From Nitrososphaeria archaeon (GTDB taxonomy: Archaea > Thermoproteota > Nitrososphaeria > Geothermarchaeales > JDFR-13), in assembly GCA_027078545.1 (NCBI GenBank), contig JALWXN010000004.1:516737-580736 (forward strand): a DNA stretch of 64,000 nucleotides, written 5' to 3'. A program made the position numbers and the translations under genes. This document shows, one piece after another, positions 20,786-31,472 of the stretch (within the stretch, counting starts at the first letter, position 1; each line of letters opens with the position of its first letter). The notes under the pieces were generated by a model. That model worked only from the letters and a program-made list of their open reading frames with translations, did not search any database and was not told the DNA's origin.

Positions 20786-21754
20786 ATGAACTCCACCTCT
20801 GAACCCTCCTCATCCGCTACCTTCAGAGGTAAAGCAAACGTCCTATACATTGCCAGTATCACCCCGCTACACCTAGGTGTAGGCAGGGAAGAGGGAGTAG
20901 TAGATCTCCCAGTACAGAGAGACGCCTATGGAATCCCCACGATTTACTCCTCTAGTTTAAAGGGAGCTTTACGTAGTGCTTGGGGAAACTTCTTCACAGA
21001 GGGTGATAGCAATGGGGATGTAAACAGTGAATGTGTAGGTATACAGCGAGAGAGGGTTTTTGGTGATCAAGAGAATCCGGGTGCGATTAATTTCTTTGAT
21101 GCATACATGCTCATATTCCCAGCACGAAGTTTAAAAGGAGTTGTGATAGGCGTCACGACACCCTTTCTTATAAAGAGACACTTCACTATGCTTAACATTT
21201 TAGGAATATGCGATGACAGTTGGGCTCAGATCGATATAGATGTGGATGAAGGAGATGCGATATTAATAACACAGGAAGGTGTGGATATAGAGACCTATAT
21301 AGCAACTAGTGGAGACTGCTGTAAAGTTGTGATAAACGAGTTGGACTTCGAGGCTGTTGATGGTAATAACGGTGATGATATAAGCGATGATTTGAGATCC
21401 TTCGTGAAATCAGTATTAGATAATTTCTTCATACCGTATAAGGCGGTTGCAATAGTGCATGATGACTGGCTAGGCTCACTATTAAATAGGTCTTTAATAT
21501 ACAGGACACGCGTAAGGCTCAAAGAAAAAACTAAAACTGTCGATGTGGGGCCTTGGACTGAGGAGCTGGTTCCTCCAGGCACTGTTTTCTCTATTTATTT
21601 GACAAATAACTCTCCTAAAAGAGAGGAGGTATTTGATAGGTATGTAACTTGCCTAGAGAATATACTGACCTCTGGGATTTTCATCGGGGGAGATGAGACT
21701 GTTGGCTCTGGTCTGGTAAAACTTTTAGAGGGGGTTAATTGCGATGGACGCTGA
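20786..21754 (+). CDS. cmr4: Type III-B RAMP protein Cmr4 (Cas7)
   Basis: TPLHLGVGREEGVVDLPVQRDAYGIPTIYSSSLKGALR and NFFDAYMLIFPARSLKGVVIGVTTP are Cmr4 hallmarks. Confidence 0.92.
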   Translation: MNSTSEPSSSATFRGKANVLYIASITPLHLGVGREEGVVDLPVQRDAYGIPTIYSSSLKGALRSAWGNFFTEGDSNGDVNSECVGIQRERVFGDQENPGAINFFDAYMLIFPARSLKGVVIGVTTPFLIKRHFTMLNILGICDDSWAQIDIDVDEGDAILITQEGVDIETYIATSGDCCKVVINELDFEAVDGNNGDDISDDLRSFVKSVLDNFFIPYKAVAIVHDDWLGSLLNRSLIYRTRVRLKEKTKTVDVGPWTEELVPPGTVFSIYLTNNSPKREEVFDRYVTCLENILTSGIFIGGDETVGSGLVKLLEGVNCDGR

Positions 21755-22286
21755 AAAGGTTAGAAGGGTTCTAGAGATCTGTATGGATGCCTATCAGTAT
21801 ATGACTAGCCCTGAAGGATTGGGGAGAGACGAGAGGAATAAAAAAGAAGCTTTGGAAGCGTTCAGAACCGATGCTAGGAAATACCCAGCATTAATAGCTA
21901 AAGAGGGTCTCTTCATCCCCCTACTTGATATGCTTAGAGATAGTGTGGAGAAAAAACGGGATAAACCTCATTTCGTTAAGCATAAAAAAGTATATAGCTG
22001 GGTAGTGGTTAGGGTACTCTACGAAGTAATAGTAGGGGATGAGCGTTTGTCACAATACGCCAGAAAGGAACGTATTACAAACGATAACAGAACCTTCGAC
22101 CAACTTGTTCTGAATGTAGATGGGGTAGTAGAATGGATAATAAGATTGGCACCGGGAGGAGACTCGATCGAAACGAACTTCCGAAATGAACACATGGCTA
22201 AGCAGCTAGTTGAATCCCTGCTCATCGTGAAGAAGTTTGCCGAGGCTATGATACCCCCCAAAGAGACTGGAGGCGGTGGATCCTAG
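21744..22286 (+). CDS. cmr5: Type III-B small subunit Cmr5 (Cas11)
   Basis: 180-aa helical protein overlapping cmr4, between cmr4 and cmr6. Confidence 0.8.
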   Translation: MDAEKVRRVLEICMDAYQYMTSPEGLGRDERNKKEALEAFRTDARKYPALIAKEGLFIPLLDMLRDSVEKKRDKPHFVKHKKVYSWVVVRVLYEVIVGDERLSQYARKERITNDNRTFDQLVLNVDGVVEWIIRLAPGGDSIETNFRNEHMAKQLVESLLIVKKFAEAMIPPKETGGGGS

Positions 22287-23189
22287 ATGGAGAATCTCAT
22301 CTCGTTTACCTACCCGAAAGATAGAAGGGAGCTCGTTAAGTTCTATAGGGAAAAGGAATATAAGTCCTATTTCGCTGAAAGAGTTGCGCTTGCTAGTGCT
22401 GATTTAGTAAATACAGATGGCAATACTTTGGATGAGCCGCTTAACAGTGTGGTAACAAGCTATCTGAGGGTAATACATGACTCCCTTAGTGCTTCAGGAA
22501 TCACGGTCTGGAGTATTAAGATGGAGACCGTCTCTAACTTGGCGTTAAATCTTTCAGGGGGCGTGTTCCATACAATCCTAAATCTAGGTGTTTCGTTGGA
22601 TCCAATTCTAGGTATCCCGTTTATCCCATCGACGTCTATAAAGGGTGCTTGGCGTCATGCAGTATGGATAATCCTTAGGAATCTATCACCAGATAATGCC
22701 GATACCCTGATAGAAGATCTCTTTGACAATATACCAGTGGTCGTGAAGGTATTCGATGCATACCCTACATATATCAACTCGGATGGTGGATACCTAGTTA
22801 TTCCAGATATCCTGAACCCCCACTACACAAGTACTACTAGGAACGAGTTGGATGTAAATCCTACGCCGATAATACATCTAACTATACCGAGGGGTATAGT
22901 GTTCGAAACAGTAGTGGGTATAGACGTAAAAGCTCTCATGAGGTCATTCGACGAGTCAACTGCAGAGGATGAGGAGGAGAGGCGTAGGATAAGGGATAGG
23001 AAGGAGAGGTGGAAAGACCTTATGAATAAACTGGCCGAGCGTCCAGAGGGGTCACGGGACAGGGTCAACAACATCGAGAAGACGATCCTGGTAATCCTGA
23101 AGGCCGGCCTCATGTTGGCTGGCAAGTTGGGTATAGGGGCAAAGACGTCGGTTGGCTACTCCCGCCTAGAGGTGGAGATAAATGAGTGA
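22287..23189 (+). CDS. cmr6: Type III-B RAMP protein Cmr6 (Cas7)
   Basis: DPILGIPFIPSTSIKGAWRHAVW, FDAYPTY...LVIPDILNPHYT, KLGIGAKTSVGYSR. Confidence 0.9.
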   Translation: MENLISFTYPKDRRELVKFYREKEYKSYFAERVALASADLVNTDGNTLDEPLNSVVTSYLRVIHDSLSASGITVWSIKMETVSNLALNLSGGVFHTILNLGVSLDPILGIPFIPSTSIKGAWRHAVWIILRNLSPDNADTLIEDLFDNIPVVVKVFDAYPTYINSDGGYLVIPDILNPHYTSTTRNELDVNPTPIIHLTIPRGIVFETVVGIDVKALMRSFDESTAEDEEERRRIRDRKERWKDLMNKLAERPEGSRDRVNNIEKTILVILKAGLMLAGKLGIGAKTSVGYSRLEVEINE

Positions 23190-26100
23190 GGGAGGGGAAC
23201 CGAATAGATTTGATGTCTTGGCCGAGTTCTTTGATCAAAAGGCATGGGCCTATCTACACGACCCTCTGGCTAAGGCCTACTTCATATATGCCCCAGATAA
23301 GAAACATGAAGATGAAGCTGAAAATGCATTTTCCAACATATGGGGTGAGGTTAATATTGACGACCCGTTCAAGAAAGCCATTAATCAGGCAGACATACTA
23401 GGCTCTATGCTGGATAGGAGATGGACCGGAATCTTCCATTCAGAAGCGATAGAGTCCTTTAGATACGTGAGAGCCGACGATTTCAGACTGATCATCAATA
23501 TATTTGACCCCGATAAGAAGAAACATCTTTCAAGGCCATACGACGATCAAAGTTTTGTAGATATACATAACGAAGTAGTCAAAGATCTAGCTAAACTATT
23601 GAGTAAAGAAGCGTTCTTGGCAGCTAAGCCAGACCTATGTATAGAGGACGCTCATCAAGTTACTGAGGTTATAAGGAAGATTATTAGGTATCATTTTCTC
23701 TATTTCTATGCAGAGCCAATATGGATCGCTCATGGTGGGGAGCCTTTACCAGCGGATACGAGGGTTCCAAACCACACTATCTTTGATCACATATCGGCTG
23801 CTGCTACTGTATACAACTTGATTACTAGGGTGGGGGATAGTGATGACCAGGAGGGTGGTTACCTGGTCAGGATAGATCTCGGGGGGATACAGCAGTTCAT
23901 ATCCTTCTCTAGGAAGGTTAGGGATCTCTGGGCATCAAGCTATATCCTCTCAATGATGGTGTGGGCGGCCATCAAACCCCTCATATTCGTATTTGGTCCC
24001 GACATCGTCCTAGTACCCACAATGAGGCTGAACCCTGTCTACCACCATCAACTCCATATCTGGATAAGAGACATATATAGAGATGAGTTTCTGAAGGATC
24101 GCATCTACTCACTGGATGAGAGAGTGTGGATATATGTTTTCCTAGATCTATACAAGAAAAGCTTGTTAAGTGTGCTACCACCTATAGAAGCATTAGAACA
24201 GCAGCAAGATGAAACTCTTAAGCCTCCTAGATATGCCCTCATACCAGCTATAATCACCTTAGCCCTTCCACCTCCGAGTGTACTAAGGGAGGGCCTGGAG
24301 CTTCTACTCGAGATCTCGGGTTGTGATGATATAACATGTGACGATGAATCAGAGGAGGAGCATAGGGGGGCAGGCATACTCTCTAGGAGCATGGTAAAGG
24401 TGATTAGGAAGAAGTTGGATGAACTTAGGAGGTCTGGGGATTCAGCTGGACCCGAGTTTGTGGAAAGCTTGATAACATCTCTGATTGAGGCGGTTTGGAA
24501 GGACGTGTACGAAGACGTTATGGGTCTCTGTACAGAAGGTCTTAATGACGATGGTATAAGAGAATTATTGAGAAGCTATCTAGCTAAGCTTATTGTACCA
24601 AATAACTCTTCGGTCGATGTCGACCTGTCATCATTGAAAGTTGATGAGCTGAGACTGATTTATAACTACATAAAGTCTGTGAAAGATACACCACCCGTAA
24701 TTATTAGGGTCGGTGCAGCTAAGCTAGACAAGAATCTAAGGAAGATACTGGACATGGCTATAGGTTCAGGAGAGGATGGAGGAGATGGTCTTGCCCATGC
24801 AGTGGCACAGTCAATCCTCGAACTTATGAATGATAGGATCAGTAGGAGGCTGGAGAATAAGCATCTGGTCAGGGATACTCCCTTCGCCTATAGGGACCTA
24901 TCCAGACTAACTGAGGAGATATTTTCCAAGAGAAGGAATGGTGAGGACATCGGGCTTGGAGTAGTTGTGGAAGAGGTAAAAGAGGTGAATGAAGGTCAAA
25001 AGAAGAATACTGTTATAGGAGTGAACCCTAACCGCGGTAGGGGGTATGACTACTGTACCATGTGTAGCATATTACCAGCGATAATCCACTATCACAGAGA
25101 GGTTGAATATGACTCTCCATACATATCGAAGGGTGAGAAGCTTTGCCCAGTATGCCTCTTCAAGAGACTCATAGGAGTGGATACCGAGTCGCTCAAAAAA
25201 TTCGTAAAAATAGTTTTCTCATTGAAGGGAGAGGATCCACCTCGCCTAGAGGTGTTGTCTACCATAGATGTCGCAAACAGATACTTGGGAGAGAAGATAT
25301 CAAAGATATTAGAGGAGTATCAACAGCTAACTAACAATGGATCCGCATCTGATATCGATGTACTCCTCTCCAAATTCACCAAATGCTCAAACCGTGACTG
25401 GATATGTGAAAATGTCCAGCAAGCTCCCGGCAGACCTGTGTCCTTTGAAGAGATTGATATGCCGTTAGGTATAGTTACGCGAGGGGAAGAGGAATTCGAC
25501 GAAGATATGTATAAAAAGGTCAAGAATGCTTGGGAGACACTGTTTAGAGAAAAGCTTGGGATAGACTTCCCGAATGGGATAACTATATACTATGGGATCT
25601 TCATCACTGATGCTGATAGGATTGGGAAGATTGTTTCTGGGGAGCTTTTCAGGGCGCGGCCCTTCAAAAAGCGTGATCCCGAGCTTTATGGTTATGAGGA
25701 TGAGGTGAGGTTCTATGTCGACTATATTAGGAAGAGCCTCAACATAGGTGATCCTAGTGCGAGGCGGTTCTTCAATATCTTATTATGTAGCGTGGAGAAC
25801 GTACTCCTAAGCCTTAGGCCATGGGACAAGGAGAATAGAAGTCTTGGTATAACATATGCTAAGGACTGTGTCATTAGGAGGCTTATAGCTAGGGGAGCTA
25901 TTCCTAAGGATAAGCTGGACGACGAAAGATATATGAGAGAGATCGAGAAGCTTGTCTACAGCGTATTAATCTTCTTCTATAGGCCCGTAATTCGACGGGA
26001 TGTAGATAACGGTTTTGAGATAGGGTTTATCTTTAGGCCTAGAGTCGTGCCCTCACCATCCTATCTCGTCTCGATATCAAGATCATTGATGATCTCCCTC

Positions 26101-27066
26101 CTCAGGGATGTATATAACGTCGAAAAGTCCAAGGGTATCGTGATATACGCCGGTGGAGACGACTTACTAGCACTGCTACCACTCGTTAAGCTGGATATCA
26201 AGGATGATGATGGTAAGAAGATAGTCTGTATGAGGGAGAACTTCCTGGAAACTATGGAGAATGTTAGGTCCTTCTATAGTCTCGGTGATGGGGAGGGCTT
26301 CGCTGTAGTAAAGAGTAGTAGGAATGGTGGAACTATAGTGGAGTATCCAGTCCCTATGCTCTATGGTCTGGGGAGGAGCCAGGTACTTTTGATGGCCCAT
26401 TATAGGGAGCCTATGTCCAAGGCTATTCAGCTGGCGCATGAACTTCTGGATAGGGTGGCTAAGGATGGCTCTAGGTGGAGGCTTGAGTGTAGCGAGGGAG
26501 CCATCTACGAGAGGGACGGTCTTGTAATAACATCATATTCAGGGGGAGTCGTCCGTGCCCCCACATCTCCCGTGCTTCAATGTATGCTGATAAGTGGCTG
26601 TGAGTACGAGCCTGTCCACAAGTATCTCAGGAGTCTCTATAGCTACATCTATGGAGATAAGATCATCAGCACGGAGGTAGCTGAAGAAGGGGAATGTAAG
26701 AGAAACCTTCTTTCACACTCATTCCTAAGGGATTATGTCCAGGATATGGGTCTAATGGGGTTGTCAGGCAAGTTGAATCCGGAGATACCAAGGAAAACCA
26801 TCGTGAGAATCATAGGTAGGAATCTTAGAATAGGGGGTATGGAGGAGGCTGATGGAGCTCTCAATCTTGCCCAGGAGATTTACAGGGAGATCTTCGACAT
26901 CCTGAGATGTATCTATCATAGTGACAGGCTGCTGGAAGAGCTTATACTGGAGCAGATGATGATAACCGGGGAATACGTAGAGTATGAATTGACAGCAAGT
27001 GAGATGGCGGTATCCATGCTCCTCAAAATGTCCGTGGCCACGAGGGGTGTGGGGGGCAATGACTAG
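23182..27066 (+). CDS. cmr2: Type III-B Cas10 (Cmr2) with GGDD palm active site
   Basis: 1294 aa; YLHDPLAKAYF near N-terminus, RIDLGGIQQFISFSRKVRDLWASSY palm, Cys cluster CTMCS...CPVC, VIYAGGDDLLALLP. Confidence 0.95.
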   Translation: MSEGGEPNRFDVLAEFFDQKAWAYLHDPLAKAYFIYAPDKKHEDEAENAFSNIWGEVNIDDPFKKAINQADILGSMLDRRWTGIFHSEAIESFRYVRADDFRLIINIFDPDKKKHLSRPYDDQSFVDIHNEVVKDLAKLLSKEAFLAAKPDLCIEDAHQVTEVIRKIIRYHFLYFYAEPIWIAHGGEPLPADTRVPNHTIFDHISAAATVYNLITRVGDSDDQEGGYLVRIDLGGIQQFISFSRKVRDLWASSYILSMMVWAAIKPLIFVFGPDIVLVPTMRLNPVYHHQLHIWIRDIYRDEFLKDRIYSLDERVWIYVFLDLYKKSLLSVLPPIEALEQQQDETLKPPRYALIPAIITLALPPPSVLREGLELLLEISGCDDITCDDESEEEHRGAGILSRSMVKVIRKKLDELRRSGDSAGPEFVESLITSLIEAVWKDVYEDVMGLCTEGLNDDGIRELLRSYLAKLIVPNNSSVDVDLSSLKVDELRLIYNYIKSVKDTPPVIIRVGAAKLDKNLRKILDMAIGSGEDGGDGLAHAVAQSILELMNDRISRRLENKHLVRDTPFAYRDLSRLTEEIFSKRRNGEDIGLGVVVEEVKEVNEGQKKNTVIGVNPNRGRGYDYCTMCSILPAIIHYHREVEYDSPYISKGEKLCPVCLFKRLIGVDTESLKKFVKIVFSLKGEDPPRLEVLSTIDVANRYLGEKISKILEEYQQLTNNGSASDIDVLLSKFTKCSNRDWICENVQQAPGRPVSFEEIDMPLGIVTRGEEEFDEDMYKKVKNAWETLFREKLGIDFPNGITIYYGIFITDADRIGKIVSGELFRARPFKKRDPELYGYEDEVRFYVDYIRKSLNIGDPSARRFFNILLCSVENVLLSLRPWDKENRSLGITYAKDCVIRRLIARGAIPKDKLDDERYMREIEKLVYSVLIFFYRPVIRRDVDNGFEIGFIFRPRVVPSPSYLVSISRSLMISLLRDVYNVEKSKGIVIYAGGDDLLALLPLVKLDIKDDDGKKIVCMRENFLETMENVRSFYSLGDGEGFAVVKSSRNGGTIVEYPVPMLYGLGRSQVLLMAHYREPMSKAIQLAHELLDRVAKDGSRWRLECSEGAIYERDGLVITSYSGGVVRAPTSPVLQCMLISGCEYEPVHKYLRSLYSYIYGDKIISTEVAEEGECKRNLLSHSFLRDYVQDMGLMGLSGKLNPEIPRKTIVRIIGRNLRIGGMEEADGALNLAQEIYREIFDILRCIYHSDRLLEELILEQMMITGEYVEYELTASEMAVSMLLKMSVATRGVGGND

Positions 27067-28243
27067 TATAAAGAGTCCCAAAACCGTGGTGGTTAGGCCC
27101 CTGGGTAGGGTCATGTTCAGAGGACCTGGAGAGTTTGATATGTCTAGTGCTGGTGTAAAGGCATACGCATCTTCAATGGCATACCCACTGCCCACGGCAA
27201 TCGCATCGATATTAATCGGTGGTAAGTTCCGCGATGGCTCCAGACCACAAGACTATCCGTGGGGTGACTGGGTAGGGGAGTATAAGGTGTTGATGGATAA
27301 GCTCGGCATACCTACTCCTAGAGGACCGTTTATAAGGATCTCTGTAGATGGAGGCCACAACTACTACGTTGTATATGACTATAAGCAGCAGTTCCTTCTA
27401 GGAATAGGTGAGAAGATAGAGATCCCCCTTAGGTTCATGGTCAATACACTGTTGGATGGTAGGCCGGGGGGACTTAGGATATCTCCTGAAAACGGTGGGT
27501 CTCCATACCCCAAGTTAATCCCAGCCTCGCGAGCTATCAGGGAGATCGTGGGGATAAACCTTGAGGGTGGGAAGACGACTGGTGGGAGGGGTGAGGGGAG
27601 GAAACGTGTATATACCGCAGAGTTCCTCTTCCCAGAATCATTAGTCCCCGATGTTGGGGAGAAATCGGTTAACCAGGTGACCGTCGAATATAGATACCTA
27701 GTCCCACCTGAGATAGGGAGTCTCGACCCAATAGTAACCAGGATAGGTGGTGAGGGTGGTCAGGCCAGGGTCGAGGTATCAAGTGGGGCCGTTCTAGAAA
27801 TAAATCTGTCTAGCTGGCGTGGCGATTGGCTAGGGCTCTATGTACTATCACCCATACTCATCCCAACAGACGAGGATATGCACAGTTACCTGCAAGGTGA
27901 AATAGAGGGGAGGCTAGACTCATCAGAGAGAGCTCTTCATGAGCTGTATGTGGTGGGGGAGACAGCCCTGCTGAACGCAGGCTTCGCACTAAGGAGAGAC
28001 GATAAACATAGATCTAGGAGGCCCATATACCGGGCATTGAAGCCCGGGTCGCTAATATATTTCCGTCTAGACTCTCCAGGTGATAAAAAGGGAGGGAAGC
28101 AGAAAATAGATGAGGAGAACGTTGAAAAGTTAATATGGGAGGGTATTGGAATGGGCCGAGAGGTAGGCTTCGGAAGCATAATACCCTTCAACTATGAAAT
28201 GGAGACCCACGAGGAGGTGTTAGAGACATGGGAAATAACATAG
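27059..28243 (+). CDS. cmr3: Type III-B RAMP protein Cmr3 (Cas5-like); start likely ATG 27059 rather than 26999
   Basis: VVVRPLGRVMFRGPGEF...AYPLPTAIASILIG, EVGFGSIIPF C-terminal motif; 8-bp overlap with cmr2. Confidence 0.88.
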   Translation: MTSIKSPKTVVVRPLGRVMFRGPGEFDMSSAGVKAYASSMAYPLPTAIASILIGGKFRDGSRPQDYPWGDWVGEYKVLMDKLGIPTPRGPFIRISVDGGHNYYVVYDYKQQFLLGIGEKIEIPLRFMVNTLLDGRPGGLRISPENGGSPYPKLIPASRAIREIVGINLEGGKTTGGRGEGRKRVYTAEFLFPESLVPDVGEKSVNQVTVEYRYLVPPEIGSLDPIVTRIGGEGGQARVEVSSGAVLEINLSSWRGDWLGLYVLSPILIPTDEDMHSYLQGEIEGRLDSSERALHELYVVGETALLNAGFALRRDDKHRSRRPIYRALKPGSLIYFRLDSPGDKKGGKQKIDEENVEKLIWEGIGMGREVGFGSIIPFNYEMETHEEVLETWEIT

Positions 28244-29724
28244 ATAGAAAGCTAGCCGAAGAGATCCACAACAAACATAAGATAATGGGGATAGAGCTAG
28301 ACGTCCTATTCCCAATGACCGGGGGATATATAGGAAAGCCCTATGACGACCTCCTAGGTCTCCATGTACCAGAACCAAAAGATTTTAAATATCTATGGAG
28401 GTGGTGGGCGAGAATATTCATAAATGATGATCCAGACAACAATCTTCAGGATTTAGATAACAGAGTGGCGAAGGTTCTTGGTGGTACTTCGAATGATACT
28501 GGAAAGTCGCTATTTGATTTAGGGGTTCACGTCGTTGATGTATATCCTCCAAACATTCAGTATTTACCACCAGACTCCCTTTCAGTAGCCGTTAACAAAT
28601 TGGCACATGAGGCATTTCAAGAAATTAATAACCTAGTGAGGATCGATATAATCCATCATGTTAGCCTATCAATCGGTGATCCGTCAAAAGGTGATATAAA
28701 TGTCTCGATTTATAGGGACAGAAATAACAAAGAAGATGAATTTACCCTTATTGAGTCTTATGATGAACTTTTTTCGAGTTATTTAAGTGGGGTAGATTAC
28801 AAAGATGAAATAGCTAACTTTATGCAAGCAATTCCAAGGGTGAAACTCATAACTAGAGATAGAATTGATAACGTCAGAACCCTTAGGAGTGATGAGTTTA
28901 AAGATAGTTTGAGAAAATCTTTGGTTAAGATTCTATCCCACCTATTCATTCCGCAAAGGATCAAGCTCAAACTACTTGTATATAGAAGTGATGCATCACG
29001 TGAAATAAGTGGTTATCATGCCGACTATCTAAAGTACCTCCTCGCATCCTTAATCCTCGGATCCATAGGCTATATGAGCAGTAGGGGGATGGGGAGTATC
29101 GTTCCACCAAGAGATCCTAGCAACATAATCATTAATGCTGACGGACTTGAAGATGATATCAGGAATTCTTACGGGGAACTACTGGATATACTCTTTTCGG
29201 GAGCTAGTAATATTGATATAAGCAGATTAAGGGAGGCTCTCGGATTAAGGACACCACTTCGCATAAATAACATGCCTATGGTTCCTATCTTACATCCAAA
29301 TTACTCATTCGTGATAGTCAAGAGATGTACCTCTAGTCAAGATGAGTTGTCCATACTAAGTAAGATTAGTCAAACTATCAGCGGTAATAATAGTTTGTGC
29401 AATAGAGTCAATAGTAACACCCGCTCTCTAAACTGGGCTCTATGTAAATTAATGATGGGTGCTCCCAGGAAAAGCATAAGTTCTAAATATCCACGTGGTC
29501 TAAGGGGACATGAAGATTGTATTCCAAGAAGGAGGAGGTCGGCTATATCCTACAAAATGCTAGCATATCCAAATATTAAAACGATTCTTACAACCGGATT
29601 CCTTTCAAGAGACATAGTAAATAGAGGTAGGCGTAGCAGATGTTGGAATAACTCCAGCTTGATGAGAGAATTGGACACGCTTTTCAAAAGTATCGGCCAA
29701 GAGATATCTAGAATCAGTTGTTAG
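28228..29724 (+). CDS. cmr1: Type III-B RAMP protein Cmr1 (Cas7)
   Basis: ELDVLFPMTGGYIG...KDFKYLWRWWARIF; IGYMSSRGMGSIV; last gene of operon. Confidence 0.85.
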   Translation: MGNNIDRKLAEEIHNKHKIMGIELDVLFPMTGGYIGKPYDDLLGLHVPEPKDFKYLWRWWARIFINDDPDNNLQDLDNRVAKVLGGTSNDTGKSLFDLGVHVVDVYPPNIQYLPPDSLSVAVNKLAHEAFQEINNLVRIDIIHHVSLSIGDPSKGDINVSIYRDRNNKEDEFTLIESYDELFSSYLSGVDYKDEIANFMQAIPRVKLITRDRIDNVRTLRSDEFKDSLRKSLVKILSHLFIPQRIKLKLLVYRSDASREISGYHADYLKYLLASLILGSIGYMSSRGMGSIVPPRDPSNIIINADGLEDDIRNSYGELLDILFSGASNIDISRLREALGLRTPLRINNMPMVPILHPNYSFVIVKRCTSSQDELSILSKISQTISGNNSLCNRVNSNTRSLNWALCKLMMGAPRKSISSKYPRGLRGHEDCIPRRRRSAISYKMLAYPNIKTILTTGFLSRDIVNRGRRSRCWNNSSLMRELDTLFKSIGQEISRISC

Positions 29725-29810
29725 AACGAAGGGCTAACCCAGATGAGAGATAATTCTTATGGATAGGTGTTGTGTTTAGCTGAAATTAAATAATTTTCAT
29801 CTTCACCTTT

Positions 29811-31085
29811 CTAGATGTTACTCAACCATTTCCATAGTGGTGTGTGTTGTATTGTTTGGTTTTTGTGTTGGGTTGTGGTTTCTAGGTTCCATGTTATGAC
29901 TCGGAGGTTTTTGCATTGAAGGTGCTCCCCTATCTTGACTAGGTTGTTGAGTTCTCTTCGTTCTATCTCGTCGTGGCTGTTTGCGTAGGTTACCTGTATG
30001 AGCTCCTTGGTCTTGGTGCCTTCCCTGAGTATGAAGTCTACTTCTCTTCCCCTGTTGTCTAGGTAGTGGTATATCTGTAGGAGTGGCTCTTTATTCGTCC
30101 TCCTGAGTAGTTCTAGGTAGACTGTGTTCTCCATCTTCTTCCCGATGTCCCTCTCTATCTGGAGTGGTTTTGCGAGGCCTAGGTCTGCTATGTATACCTT
30201 CTTGGGCCACATCCTCCTCTGGTATACGCTTGGGGAGTAGCGGTCTAGGAAGAATACGCTTAGTGTGTCTCCCAATGCGTCTAGGTAGCTGTAGACGGTC
30301 TTCTTGGATAGCCCTGTCCTCTGCCCAATATAGTTCACTATCTTCTTGATGCTTAGAAGGTTAGAGTAGTTCTGGAATATGAATTCGAAGAGGAGCCTGG
30401 CGAGCTCGAAGCTCCGGAGCCTATGCCTCTCTATAAAGTCTCTGAGTAGGATCTCGTCGTAGTAGGTTCTCAGTATCTTCTCCCTGGTGAAGCGGTCGCT
30501 GGCCAGGACTACCTCTGGGTAGCCCCCTATCTCGAGGTACTCGTCTAGGAGCCTGAGTATGTATCCCCTCTCCTCAAAGGTCGGGTACATGTCTGGGCTG
30601 GAGCCCCTGGCACTGAGGAATTCTCTGAAGCTGAAGGGTAGGAGTAGGTAGGATACCGCCCTCCCCCTTAGCTGTGTAGCCAGCTCCCTGCTCAGCAGCT
30701 TGGATGAGGAGCCAGTCACGAATATCCTATAGCCATAGTCGAGAAGCGTCCTCAGGAGGGCCTCCCAACCCCGAGCCTCCTGGACCTCGTCGAGGAGGAG
30801 GGTGTCAGGCCTAGTCCCAGTGACCTCTGTATAGATCTCCACCGCCTCGAAGAACTCCCTAGCCCCTACCCCCCTGAAGAAGACGTTCTCAAAGTTTAGA
30901 TACATAGCCCTGGGGTATCGATGGGTCAGCAGGTAATACATGTAGAACGTCTTACCCGACCTACGCGGCCCAACAATAGCGACGATCTTACCCGGAATAG
31001 GCCTGGCGTCAAGCTCGCGGAGGACCCCCTTGAACACCGGTCTCCTCCTAAAATAGTCTATAACCACGTCTCTATCCAGAGGCAT
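29811..31085 (-). CDS. AAA ATPase of the DUF4143/COG1373 type
   Basis: VGPRRSGKTFYMYYLL P-loop, TLLLDEVQEARGWEALL Walker B, VTGSSSKLLSRELATQLRGR, C-terminal VDFILREG nuclease-like motif. Confidence 0.9.
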   Translation of the reverse strand: MPLDRDVVIDYFRRRPVFKGVLRELDARPIPGKIVAIVGPRRSGKTFYMYYLLTHRYPRAMYLNFENVFFRGVGAREFFEAVEIYTEVTGTRPDTLLLDEVQEARGWEALLRTLLDYGYRIFVTGSSSKLLSRELATQLRGRAVSYLLLPFSFREFLSARGSSPDMYPTFEERGYILRLLDEYLEIGGYPEVVLASDRFTREKILRTYYDEILLRDFIERHRLRSFELARLLFEFIFQNYSNLLSIKKIVNYIGQRTGLSKKTVYSYLDALGDTLSVFFLDRYSPSVYQRRMWPKKVYIADLGLAKPLQIERDIGKKMENTVYLELLRRTNKEPLLQIYHYLDNRGREVDFILREGTKTKELIQVTYANSHDEIERRELNNLVKIGEHLQCKNLRVITWNLETTTQHKNQTIQHTPLWKWLSNI

Positions 31086-31103
31086 AGTGAATAAAATATG
31101 TCT

Positions 31104-31165
31104 AAACCCGTTAAAAAGTTCCCTAAGGAAACCAAAAACCCGTTAAAAAGTTCCCTAGGGAAACC
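31104..31165. repeat. Two tandem 30-bp repeats, period 32 bp, with internal palindrome
   Basis: AAACCCGTTAAAAAGTTCCCTAAGGAAACC at 31104 and AAACCCGTTAAAAAGTTCCCTAGGGAAACC at 31136; just upstream of the ATPase start. Confidence 0.85.
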
Positions 31166-31472
31166 TACCAACCAAATAATAAAAAAGGCCCAACCACACC
31201 ATACTAGGCCATACATCCCTCAATCAGGCCCTCAGCTCCTCCTCAAGAAGTTGGTCGGCCTGCTCCTCCACCACGTCAAATGTAAGGTCCTCCCTACCGT
31301 ATCTACCTCTAAGCCTAGTTAGTGGATCCTCCTCAGCACCCGTCATACCCAATGTATTGATACTAAAAACCCCTACAAATATCAACAAAGCCTCCACGAC
31401 ATTCAACACACATGTATCCATTACGTAGCCATTACAATAAACCAGTCTAACACTAACATCAGAAAGAACACA

